A DNA stretch of 6,419 nt from an uncultured Burkholderiales bacterium (GTDB lineage: Bacteria; Pseudomonadota; Gammaproteobacteria; Burkholderiales; Burkholderiaceae_C), in NCBI GenBank assembly GCA_903856995.1, contig CAIODK010000114.1:1-6419 (forward strand), given 5' to 3'. Below the pieces are notes generated by a model. That model saw nothing but the letters and a program-made list of their open reading frames with translations. It did no database searches and was not told the origin of the DNA. A program made the position numbers and the translations under genes. Positions 1 to 6,194 of the stretch are shown here, one piece after another; position 1 is the first letter of the stretch; each line of letters starts with the position of its first letter.

Positions 1-1065
1 AAACTCACTCTTGTGGCTGAATTTTTGGTAATGGCTGTGGTGCTGATGGTTCGGCCTTGGGGCTTGCTGGGCAAACCGCAAGGCGTGACCCGTGCTGTCA
101 GCGAACCCGAAGCACCCTGGACTTTGGGAAGCCCGACCACCCAACGACTTTGGCTATGCGTGATTGCTGCATTGCTGGCACTGCCTTTGTTGACGGCGGA
201 CTCGCCCTACACCTTGGTGCTGGCTATTGACTTGGCTGTTGCTGCTTTGTTCGCCGCCAGTTTGCACTTCATCATGGGGCCTGCGGGCATGCATTCGTTT
301 GGTCATGCCGCTTACTTTGGTGTGGGTGCTTATGCGGCGGCGCTGTTGGTGTTGCGCGCAGGTGTGCCCACCGAAGTGGCCTTCCTTCTGGCCCCCTTTG
401 TCAGCGCCTTGGTGGCCGCACCCATCGCGTGGTTTGCCGTGCGTTTGTCGGGGGTGTACTTGACCATGCTCACCTTGGCATTCGCGCAAATTGTGTGGTC
501 CATCTGTTTTCAGTGGGACGACTTCACAGGTGGCAGCAATGGCGTCACGGGTGTGTGGCCCAGCGCTTGGTTGCAAGACAAGGCGGCGTATTACTGGCTC
601 ACGTGTGGGTTGGTGGCGCTCAGCGTGTACATGCTGCGCCGTGTGTTGATGTCACCACTGGGCTACGCACTGCGCGCCAGCCGCGACTCGGTCGGTCGCG
701 CCCAAGCCATGGGCCTCCATGTGGCGCGTGTGCAGTGGTTGGGTTTTGTGCTGGCTGCAGGTTTTGCAGGTTTGGCGGGCGCACTCTTCGCGTTCTCAAA
801 AGGCAGCATTTCGCCCGATGTGTTGGGTGTGAGTAAGTCGGTCGATGGCTTGGTCATGGTGCTGCTGGGCGGCGTGCACACCCTCGCTGGCCCACTGGTC
901 GGCGCGATCACTTTCACCGCCTTGCAAGACACCTTGGCCCGCAACACCGACTATTGGCGCGCCGTGTTGGGTGCCAGTATGTTGCTGTTGGTGCTGGTCT
1001 TTCCACAAGGCATTGCGGGCTCTCTACAAGCGCTGTGGCAACGTGTGCGAGATGAATCAGCATGA
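1..1065 (+). CDS. livM: Branched-chain amino acid-type ABC transporter permease, LivH-LivM fusion (5' partial)
   Basis: Inner-membrane permease of a Liv/HAAT-family importer, which moves branched-chain amino acids or related small amides or acids with the LivG and LivF ATPases. The frame is open to the window edge (first codons AAA CTC ACT CTT), so the start is outside. In-window residues 5-27 (VAEFLVMAVVLMVRPWGLLG and on) look like the C-terminal end of LivH, which typically finishes in a hydrophobic helix followed by RPxGLfG. A linker of about 20 residues follows, then a complete LivM domain from about residue 47: several hydrophobic helices, the MHSFGHAAYFGVGAYAA stretch (97-113), the cytoplasmic coupling segment GYALRASRDSVGRAQAMGL (221-239), GGVHTLAGPLVGA (290-302) and the terminal FPQGIAG (334-340). 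No stop separates the two parts, so I read this as a fused LivH-LivM protein. The GTG at 13 or ATG at 31 could start a separate LivM, but either would leave LivH-like sequence at its N-terminus. The family is secure; the substrate is not determinable. Confidence 0.9.
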   Translation, partial: KLTLVAEFLVMAVVLMVRPWGLLGKPQGVTRAVSEPEAPWTLGSPTTQRLWLCVIAALLALPLLTADSPYTLVLAIDLAVAALFAASLHFIMGPAGMHSFGHAAYFGVGAYAAALLVLRAGVPTEVAFLLAPFVSALVAAPIAWFAVRLSGVYLTMLTLAFAQIVWSICFQWDDFTGGSNGVTGVWPSAWLQDKAAYYWLTCGLVALSVYMLRRVLMSPLGYALRASRDSVGRAQAMGLHVARVQWLGFVLAAGFAGLAGALFAFSKGSISPDVLGVSKSVDGLVMVLLGGVHTLAGPLVGAITFTALQDTLARNTDYWRAVLGASMLLLVLVFPQGIAGSLQALWQRVRDESA

Positions 1066-1820
1066 GCCTGCTCACCGTTCAACATCTGCACAAAGCCTTT
1101 GGCGGCAACCAAGCCGTCAACGATGTGTCGTTCAATTTGCAAGCGGGTGAGTTGCTTGCACTCATCGGCCCCAATGGCGCGGGCAAGTCCACCACCTTCA
1201 ACCTCCTCAACGGCCAGCTCACCCCCGACAGCGGCAGCATCACCCTTGATGGTGTGTCACTGCTAGGCCGCCAACCGCACGAACTTTGGCACATGGGCGT
1301 GAGTCGCACTTTTCAAATTGCACAAACCTTTGCCACACTCACCGTGGCCGAGAACGTGCAAATGGCGTTGCTGTCTGCCGATGGTCAATCGTTTTCGCCT
1401 TGGCGTCGTGCCACCCACTACCGACGCGACGCCGTGCTGCAATTGCTCGCGCAAGTGCAACTCGACGCCCAAGCCAACCGCGCGTGCAGCGCCCTCGCCT
1501 ATGGCGATGTGAAGCGGCTTGAGTTGGCCATGGCATTGGCCAACCAGCCGCGCTTACTCCTGATGGACGAACCCACCGCAGGCATGGCCCCAGATGAACG
1601 CCACGCTCTGATGGCGCTCACCCGCAGTTTGGTGAACCAACGCGGCGTGGCGGTGCTGTTCACCGAGCACAGCATGGACGTGGTGTTTGCGCACGCCGAC
1701 CGCGTGCTCGTGATGGCGCGTGGCGCGCTCATCGCCCAAGGCACGCCCACGCAAGTGCAGTCGGACCCGCACGTGCAAGCGGTGTACTTTGGCATGGGCC
1801 ATGCAGAGGTCACCCCATGA
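1062..1820 (+). CDS. livG: Liv-type ABC transporter ATP-binding protein LivG
   Basis: Cytoplasmic ATPase that powers the LivHM permease, pairing with LivF. The 252-residue length fits LivG (about 255). Visible motifs: Walker A GPNGAGKST (36-44), Q-loop in SRTFQIAQ (Q85), signature LAYGDVKRLELAMAL (145-159), Walker B LLLMDEP (165-171), D-loop TAGMAPDE, and switch His in TEHSMD (H203). The Ala in place of Ser in the signature (LAYG) is normal for LivG. The C-terminus has GTPTQVQSDPHVQAVYFG (227-244), the characteristic LivG tail just before the end. The ATG at 1062 overlaps the permease stop (ATGA, 1062-1065), which fixes the start and implies translational coupling; no good Shine-Dalgarno is visible before it. 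The assignment to LivG rather than LivF rests on the tail and on the FQ-type Q-loop. Confidence 0.95.
   Translation: MSLLTVQHLHKAFGGNQAVNDVSFNLQAGELLALIGPNGAGKSTTFNLLNGQLTPDSGSITLDGVSLLGRQPHELWHMGVSRTFQIAQTFATLTVAENVQMALLSADGQSFSPWRRATHYRRDAVLQLLAQVQLDAQANRACSALAYGDVKRLELAMALANQPRLLLMDEPTAGMAPDERHALMALTRSLVNQRGVAVLFTEHSMDVVFAHADRVLVMARGALIAQGTPTQVQSDPHVQAVYFGMGHAEVTP
1805..1810 (+). promoter_or_regulatory. Ribosome binding site of livF
   Basis: AGAGGT lies inside the last codons of livG, six bases before the livF ATG at 1817. It is the best Shine-Dalgarno match at any gene start in the window and supports the ATGA start. livF can therefore probably initiate on its own as well as by coupling to livG. 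Confidence 0.6.
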
Positions 1821-2533
1821 CTCAGACAAACACATCAGCAGACACCCCTTTGCTCACGGTGACCGATCTCAACGCCTGGTACGGCGCGGCACACGTGTTG
1901 TTCAATGCGCAGCTGCATGTGCAGCGCGGCGAAGTGGTCGCGCTCCTCGGTCGAAACGGGGCGGGCAAATCCAGCACACTCAAAGCCATCATGGGCCTCA
2001 TGCCACGTCGCACGGGCTGCGTGGTATTTGCGGGCCACGATATTTCCAATGCCGAGCCCTTCCAAGTGGCACGTTTGGGGTTGGGCTATGTGCCCGAAGA
2101 CCGACGCATCTTCACCGACCTCACAGTGTTGGAAAACTTGCAAATTGGCGTGCAAGCCGCGCACCAGTTTGCAGATGGCCGCGTTGCACCGTCTTGGACG
2201 CTGGCGCAAATTTGGACGCTCTTTCCTAACCTTGCCGACATGCAACACCGTCGCGCCAGCCACATGAGCGGCGGTGAGCAGCAAATGCTCACGGTGGCAC
2301 GCACGCTGATGAGCAACCCCACCATGGTGCTACTCGACGAGCCCTCCGAGGGTGTGGCCCCCGTCATCGTGGAACAAATGGCCGAGATGGTTTTGACACT
2401 CAAACGTCAAGGCGTCAGCGTGTTGCTGTCTGAGCAAAACACGCACTTTGCCGGTTGGGTGAGCGACCGCAGCTATACGCTGGATCGCGGGCAAATCATG
2501 CCGAATCACACCACCGTCGCGACACCCCAATAG
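1817..2533 (+). CDS. livF: Liv-type ABC transporter ATP-binding protein LivF
   Basis: Second cytoplasmic ATPase of the importer; it forms the nucleotide-binding pair with LivG. The 238 residues match the usual LivF length (about 237). Motifs: Walker A GRNGAGKSS (45-53), the LivF-specific YVPEDRRIF segment at the Q-loop position (91-99; VPEGR is more usual), signature MSGGEQQML (150-158), Walker B VLLDEP (171-176), D-loop SEGVAP, and LSEQN (205-209), where Gln stands at the switch-His position as is typical of LivF. The N-terminus carries about 10 extra polar residues before the conserved LLTVTDLNAWYG. The start ATG overlaps the livG stop (ATGA, 1817-1820) and has a good ribosome binding site. 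The 3' end runs 28 bases into the convergent methyltransferase gene. It is the last gene of the plus-strand operon in this window. Confidence 0.95.
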   Translation: MTQTNTSADTPLLTVTDLNAWYGAAHVLFNAQLHVQRGEVVALLGRNGAGKSSTLKAIMGLMPRRTGCVVFAGHDISNAEPFQVARLGLGYVPEDRRIFTDLTVLENLQIGVQAAHQFADGRVAPSWTLAQIWTLFPNLADMQHRRASHMSGGEQQMLTVARTLMSNPTMVLLDEPSEGVAPVIVEQMAEMVLTLKRQGVSVLLSEQNTHFAGWVSDRSYTLDRGQIMPNHTTVATPQ

Positions 2534-3144
2534 TTGTAGCCCAAGAACTTGGGCCACGCGACATAGGCGGCATCGCCATCGCTTTGAAAACCTGCATCCC
2601 CTAACAACTCGGGCACATCGCGGGTTAAGCGACAGCCGCCAGCGAACTTTCGCCAATAGGGTTCGATGCGAATTTGCCAACGTGCTACCGACGCATCGGG
2701 CGCAAGACCGTGCTCGGCAAACAGCAATCGGCCATTGGGTTTGAGCACCCGTCGTATTTCGCGCAACGCGGCAAACGGGTCATCGATAGAGCACAGTGTG
2801 TAGGTGCACACCACGCAATCGAACGAGGCCGATTCAAGCGGCAACGCTTCTGCAGACAAGGGCACCAGCTGCACGGGTATGCCCGCACGTTCGCTGCGCC
2901 GTTGGGCCAATGCGTGCATGTGTTCGGCGGGGTCAATGCCGACCAAACTTTGCACTTTGTGTCGGTCGTAAAACGGTAAATTCAAACCCGTGCCAATGCC
3001 CACTTCCAGCACACGCCCCGCCGCGGTAGGTACCACCTTGCGCCTTTGGCTTTGAATCATCGGTAAACCGCAGGCGACGTCTAACAGGTAGGGCAACACA
3101 TGTTGGTCATACCAGCTGCGTGGGGTGGGGTTAGGTGTGTTCAT
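2506..3144 (-). CDS. Class I SAM-dependent methyltransferase (METTL7/UbiE-like, Methyltransf_11 type)
   Basis: Predicted cytoplasmic methyltransferase of 212 residues using S-adenosylmethionine; substrate unknown. The Rossmann SAM-binding fold is clear: motif I VLEVGIGTGLN (45-55), the acidic residue after strand 2 in VGIDP (D71), the SAEALPLESASFDCVVCTYT segment (98-117), and LKPNGRLLFAEHG (134-146). The later EPYWRKFAGGCRLTRDVPEL (161-180) and closing YNYWGVA resemble a group of small bacterial methyltransferases related to METTL7 and often labelled UbiE- or phospholipid-methyltransferase-like. It is too short and divergent to be called UbiE. The ATG lies 9 bases after the phoD-like stop with only a weak AGGG before it, so it is probably the last gene of the minus-strand operon. 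Its last 28 bases overlap the end of livF on the other strand. Family confident; substrate not inferable. Confidence 0.88.
   Translation of the reverse strand: MNTPNPTPRSWYDQHVLPYLLDVACGLPMIQSQRRKVVPTAAGRVLEVGIGTGLNLPFYDRHKVQSLVGIDPAEHMHALAQRRSERAGIPVQLVPLSAEALPLESASFDCVVCTYTLCSIDDPFAALREIRRVLKPNGRLLFAEHGLAPDASVARWQIRIEPYWRKFAGGCRLTRDVPELLGDAGFQSDGDAAYVAWPKFLGYNYWGVATVV
2536..2557. terminator. Strong hairpin just past the livF stop, possible terminator or mRNA 3'-end stabiliser
   Basis: GCCCAAGAACTTGGGC (2539-2554) is a near-perfect inverted repeat, extended by GT/AC (2536-2537 with 2556-2557) across one A-C mismatch. It begins 2-5 bases after the livF stop (2531-2533). No T-run follows on either strand, so it is not a classical intrinsic terminator; it could mark the 3' end of the liv mRNA by pausing or by blocking exonucleases. 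It also encodes Pro-Lys-Phe-Leu-Gly near the methyltransferase C-terminus, so coding constraint could explain it. The hairpin is seen directly; its function is inferred. Confidence 0.35.
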
Positions 3145-3153
3145 CGCCCTGTA

Positions 3154-4710
3154 TCAAATAAGTTGCGGTCCGGCTTTGCCACGTTTCACCACATAACTCG
3201 CCTGCGTTTTCAAGCTGACCTCTGAGCCCGCTGGAAACTTGGTGGTTCTAAAGTCGCAACGCACGTCGTTGTGCGTGACGGTGATGAGGCTGTAGCCACG
3301 CTCGTCGGACCGGAAATGCAGCAAGTCGGCATTGCTATCACGGATCACGGCGGCGGGCTTGTCGCCCAACCCGCGTGAGGTGATCGAGGTGGTGACAAAC
3401 TCGCTCGCCACAATCGGTGACTGTGGGTTGTTGGGTTCGAGACGCAAGTTGGCCGCCACGTTGCAATGCACATCACCACCCAGGGTGACCACGTTTTGCA
3501 GCTTCGCATCGACCACCGTTTGCAGCAACCGCTTACGGGCTTCGGGGTAGCCGTCCCACGCATCGTTCCAATAGGCCCGGCCTGCAGGCGCGGGAATGCT
3601 GGTCGAGCTGATTTGTGTGGCTTGCGCCACCAGTTTCCATTGGCGTTTGGACACACTCAAACTCTCGCTTAGCCAACGCTCTTGCTCGTAACCCAACATG
3701 CTACGACTGGGGTCGCTCAGCTCATCACACTGCATCACCATGCGGCCGCCCCCACGCACGGGGTCGCGACACGCTTGTGCGCTGCGGTATTGACGGCAAT
3801 CGAGCGTCCACACATCGGCCAGCTTGCCCCAGCTGAGCTGGTCATACAAACGCATGTTGGCGGGGTTGCTCGCATCGGGTCCAAGCAACACCGGCTGGTG
3901 TTCGAAATAAGCTTGGTACGCCGCCGCTCTGCGCAGGAGCACTTGCTGCGGGTCTGTGTGTTGGCGATCTTGGTCGTTGGCGTAGTCGTTGACCACCTCG
4001 TGGTCGTCCCACATCAGCACCCAAGGGTGCGCGGCATGGGCGGCTTGCAACATCGGGTCACGCTTGTATTGCTCATAGCGAGAGCGGTATTGCGTCAGCG
4101 TCTTGGCCTCTTCGCCACTGTGTTTACGTATGGCGTATTGCACGTTGCTACTCTCGTAGATGTAGTCGCCCAAAAACAGCACGAAGTCGAGTTTTTCTTT
4201 GGCAATCTCTGCGTGCGCAATGAACTGTCCTTGCTCGTAGTGCTGGCAAGAGGACAACGCCAAACGCAGCTGGCGCACGTCGGCGTTTGGCGCAGGTGCG
4301 GTGCGTGTATGCCCCACGGTGCTTTGAGCATCCCCTTGGCGAAAGCGATACCAGTAATCTGTGCTGGGTTGCAGGTGCTGCAAATGCAGGTGCACGCTAT
4401 GACCGCGTGTTGCGTCCGTCGCGAGCTCGACTTTTTGCGCCCGCTGCTTGAGGGCCGCATCGGTGAACACCTCCACCTGTACTACCAAGGCCTCATCGCC
4501 CAAGGCTTTGTCTTCCTCACTGAACACCACGCGCGTCCACAACACCACCGACTCTGCTCGCGGCCGGCCACTGGCCACGCCCAACGCGAAGGGGTTGCTG
4601 CGCCATGCGCGAGGCTTGTTGGCGGGAACAGCCACGGCAGTCAACCACGGCGATAGGGCGAGCGCCACGGCGCTGCGTTGTAATAGATGATGGAAATCGC
4701 GACGTTTCAT
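3154..4710 (-). CDS. phoD: PhoD-family alkaline phosphatase/phosphodiesterase, Tat-exported
   Basis: Predicted extracytoplasmic metallo-phosphoesterase that releases phosphate from phosphate mono- or diesters; characterised PhoD enzymes use iron and calcium. The 518-residue protein begins MKRRDFHHLLQRSAVALALS, a twin-arginine signal (RRDF) with a hydrophobic stretch ending near VAVPA (26-30). An N-terminal PhoD_N-like beta domain follows (about 38-138, with FALGVASGRP and SVVLWTRV). The catalytic domain has SSCQHYEQG (153-161, Cys155 at the family's iron-ligand position), FLGDYIYE (179-186), MWDDHEVVNDYAND (233-246), LDCRQYRS (303-310), WDGYPEARKRLL (385-396), LGGDVHCN (410-417) and VASEFVTTSITSRG (434-447). 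All expected metal-binding blocks are present, so it should be active. An upstream in-frame ATG at 4761 would add 17 residues ahead of the Tat signal and overlap the ALDH by 55 bases; the ATG at 4710 is preferred because it forms an ATGA overlap with the ALDH stop. The gene is followed after 9 bases by the methyltransferase. A phospholipase D-like specificity is a possible alternative. No Pho box was recognised near it. Confidence 0.92.
   Translation of the reverse strand: MKRRDFHHLLQRSAVALALSPWLTAVAVPANKPRAWRSNPFALGVASGRPRAESVVLWTRVVFSEEDKALGDEALVVQVEVFTDAALKQRAQKVELATDATRGHSVHLHLQHLQPSTDYWYRFRQGDAQSTVGHTRTAPAPNADVRQLRLALSSCQHYEQGQFIAHAEIAKEKLDFVLFLGDYIYESSNVQYAIRKHSGEEAKTLTQYRSRYEQYKRDPMLQAAHAAHPWVLMWDDHEVVNDYANDQDRQHTDPQQVLLRRAAAYQAYFEHQPVLLGPDASNPANMRLYDQLSWGKLADVWTLDCRQYRSAQACRDPVRGGGRMVMQCDELSDPSRSMLGYEQERWLSESLSVSKRQWKLVAQATQISSTSIPAPAGRAYWNDAWDGYPEARKRLLQTVVDAKLQNVVTLGGDVHCNVAANLRLEPNNPQSPIVASEFVTTSITSRGLGDKPAAVIRDSNADLLHFRSDERGYSLITVTHNDVRCDFRTTKFPAGSEVSLKTQASYVVKRGKAGPQLI
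4707..4710 (-). other. ATGA start-stop overlap coupling ALDH to phoD
   Basis: On the minus strand the four bases read ATGA: ATG (4710-4708) starts the PhoD protein and TGA (4709-4707) ends the ALDH. The bases ahead of this ATG (CCTAGGTTTTCTTCTCAA) hold no good Shine-Dalgarno, so translation of phoD probably depends on ribosomes finishing the ALDH. Confidence 0.75.
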
Positions 4711-6119
4711 TTGAGAAGAAAACCTAGGTATTTGCTGGCAAGCTTGCCATAAGGCGGCCACATCAAACGCATGCCACTGACACGTGTTTGGTAAAAAATA
4801 GGGCGCATTTTGGAGAAGGTCACGAACCCTTCGTAGCCATGGTAGTGACCCATGCCGCTCTCACCCACGCCACCAAATGGCAGGCCGTGCTGGGCCGCAT
4901 GAAACAGCGCATCGTTCACAGCAACGCCGCCAGAGGGCACGCGCATGATCAATTGATCGACCCGTTTCTTATCCCGACTGAATGGATAAAAAGCCAATGG
5001 GTGCGGGGCTTGGTTGATTTGCTTGATCACGTCATCCAAGGCTGAATAGCCAATCACTGGCAACACAGGGCCAAAAATTTCTCGCGTTTGTAAGGCGCAG
5101 CCTTGCGGCATGTTCAACACCAGATGCGGAGCGATTTTGCGAGTGTCCGAATTCCAGGGCTCCCCTTTCAGCAATGGCACAAGCGTGGCCCCCATCGCCT
5201 GCGCATCTTGCAAAGCATTCACCAAGCGATCGAATGCGCGTTGGTCAATGATGGTGGAATAGTCTGGGCTCTCCAAACTGCTGAACCGTTGTTGCACGAT
5301 GGCTGTCGAAATTTCAACAAAGGCAGCCACCTGTTGATGCGGTAAATACACATGGTCCACATTCGTGCAAATTTGGCCCGCGTTGAAGCACTTGGCAAAC
5401 CAGATGCGCTCTGCTGCCGTGCGCAGGTCAAAGTCATCGCACACCACCGCGGGAGATTTACCGCCCAACTCCAACGTGACGGGGCACAGATTTAGTGCGG
5501 CGGCGGCCATTACCGCCTTGCCCGTTTCTGTGGAACCCGTGAACACCAAGTGATCAAACTTGAGCTGCGAAAACGCGATGCCCACGCCTCCTGTTTCTTC
5601 AATGAACACCAACTTGTCTTCGCTGAAATAGCGTGGCGCCAAATCCATCAACAAACGCGTTAAATGACGGGAGTTTTCGGACATCTTCACCATCGCGCGG
5701 TTGCCGGCGGCAAACGCATCGACCAGCACCAAAAAGCTCAGATTGATTGGAAAATTCCAAGGCACGATCACGCCTACGACACCCAGCGGTTGGGGCAGCA
5801 CACGGTTTTTTGCGCCAAAAAAATTCAACCAATCCACGCTGCGTTTTTGTGGCCGCATCCACCGCTTGAGGTGCTTGAGCGTGTGGTCCAAGCCCTGAAT
5901 CACGGGCACCACTTCAGCGAACAGGGTTTCGTGGCGTGACCGATGACCGTAGTCTGCGTCGATGGCCTCGGCGATCGCTTCGATGTTGTCGCTCACAAAC
6001 GCTTTGAGCGAGAGCACGTCATGCCGTCGCTCGGCCTCGCTAGGGTACGGATGCGCCTCATGTGCATCACGCTGGCGTTGCCGCGTGTGTTCTAGATCCG
6101 ATGCCAAAAATTGCGTCAT
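4707..6119 (-). CDS. calB: NAD(P)-dependent aldehyde dehydrogenase, coniferyl aldehyde dehydrogenase type
   Basis: Cytoplasmic ALDH-superfamily enzyme oxidising an aldehyde to the carboxylic acid. It most resembles the class annotated as coniferyl aldehyde dehydrogenase (coniferyl aldehyde to ferulate), but that group is wide and fatty or other aromatic aldehydes are possible substrates. Of its 470 residues, visible landmarks are PWNFP with the oxyanion Asn (N122), VKMSEN with cofactor-binding Lys (K145), FTGSTETG (193-200, nucleotide-binding loop), the general base in TLELGGKSP (E217), the catalytic cysteine in FNAGQICTNVDHVYLP (C251), REIFGPVLP (346-354, E347 binding the cofactor ribose) and LPFGGVGESGMGHYHG (413-428). 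The C-terminal tail (about 440-470, IFYQTRVSGMRLMWPPYGKL and on) is basic and aromatic, as in the short class-3-like ALDHs that lack the usual 490-500-residue length. The ATG at 6119 has a weak AGG about five bases upstream. The stop overlaps the phoD-type start (ATGA). All catalytic residues are intact. Confidence 0.9.
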   Translation of the reverse strand: MTQFLASDLEHTRQRQRDAHEAHPYPSEAERRHDVLSLKAFVSDNIEAIAEAIDADYGHRSRHETLFAEVVPVIQGLDHTLKHLKRWMRPQKRSVDWLNFFGAKNRVLPQPLGVVGVIVPWNFPINLSFLVLVDAFAAGNRAMVKMSENSRHLTRLLMDLAPRYFSEDKLVFIEETGGVGIAFSQLKFDHLVFTGSTETGKAVMAAAALNLCPVTLELGGKSPAVVCDDFDLRTAAERIWFAKCFNAGQICTNVDHVYLPHQQVAAFVEISTAIVQQRFSSLESPDYSTIIDQRAFDRLVNALQDAQAMGATLVPLLKGEPWNSDTRKIAPHLVLNMPQGCALQTREIFGPVLPVIGYSALDDVIKQINQAPHPLAFYPFSRDKKRVDQLIMRVPSGGVAVNDALFHAAQHGLPFGGVGESGMGHYHGYEGFVTFSKMRPIFYQTRVSGMRLMWPPYGKLASKYLGFLLK

Positions 6120-6194
6120 TCGAGCCTGCGGTGCTTAGGGACAAAAAAGCTTCTGCCCTTCTTATTAATCCTAATCTAAGGACGACATCACCGA
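6120..6194 (-). promoter_or_regulatory. Spacer before the ALDH gene, possible weak promoter
   Basis: This 75-base gap is the only sizeable non-coding stretch and its middle is clearly more AT-rich than the rest of the window. On the minus strand it contains TTAGATTAGGATTAATAAG (about 6177-6159), with a poor TAATAA-like -10 and at best GTGATG as a -35 at roughly 18 bases spacing, then AAGCTTTTTTG (6152-6142) with a run of six T. The T-run has only a weak A/T-rich stem before it, so a terminator for the upstream adenosyltransferase is not convincing. A promoter for the ALDH-phoD-methyltransferase run here is plausible but unproven. Confidence 0.25.

Noticed and set aside
13..15. GTG as the start of a stand-alone permease gene
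   Set aside because: The frame is open upstream and the codons around the GTG encode LivH-like C-terminal sequence, so it is more likely an internal valine.
150..154. Ala in place of Ser in the LivG ABC signature (LAYG, residues 145-148 of LivG) as a sign of inactivity
   Set aside because: LAYG is the usual form in LivG proteins, including that of E. coli, and the other ATPase motifs are intact. The coordinates given are only a placeholder; the motif lies at about 1494-1505.
154..576. 140-codon minus-strand open frame inside the permease gene
   Set aside because: Its product is low-complexity, rich in Gln, His, Gly and Arg, and lies wholly opposite conserved LivM transmembrane sequence; an antisense shadow.
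3682..4656. 324-codon open frame on the plus strand inside the phoD-like gene
   Set aside because: It is antisense to a gene with all PhoD motifs intact; its translation is rich in Val, Leu, His and Arg with no recognisable domain, as expected for a shadow of a GC-rich gene.
6142..6152. T6 run as an intrinsic terminator of the adenosyltransferase gene
   Set aside because: Only a weak A/T-rich stem with a G-T pair can be drawn before it; there is no GC-rich hairpin.
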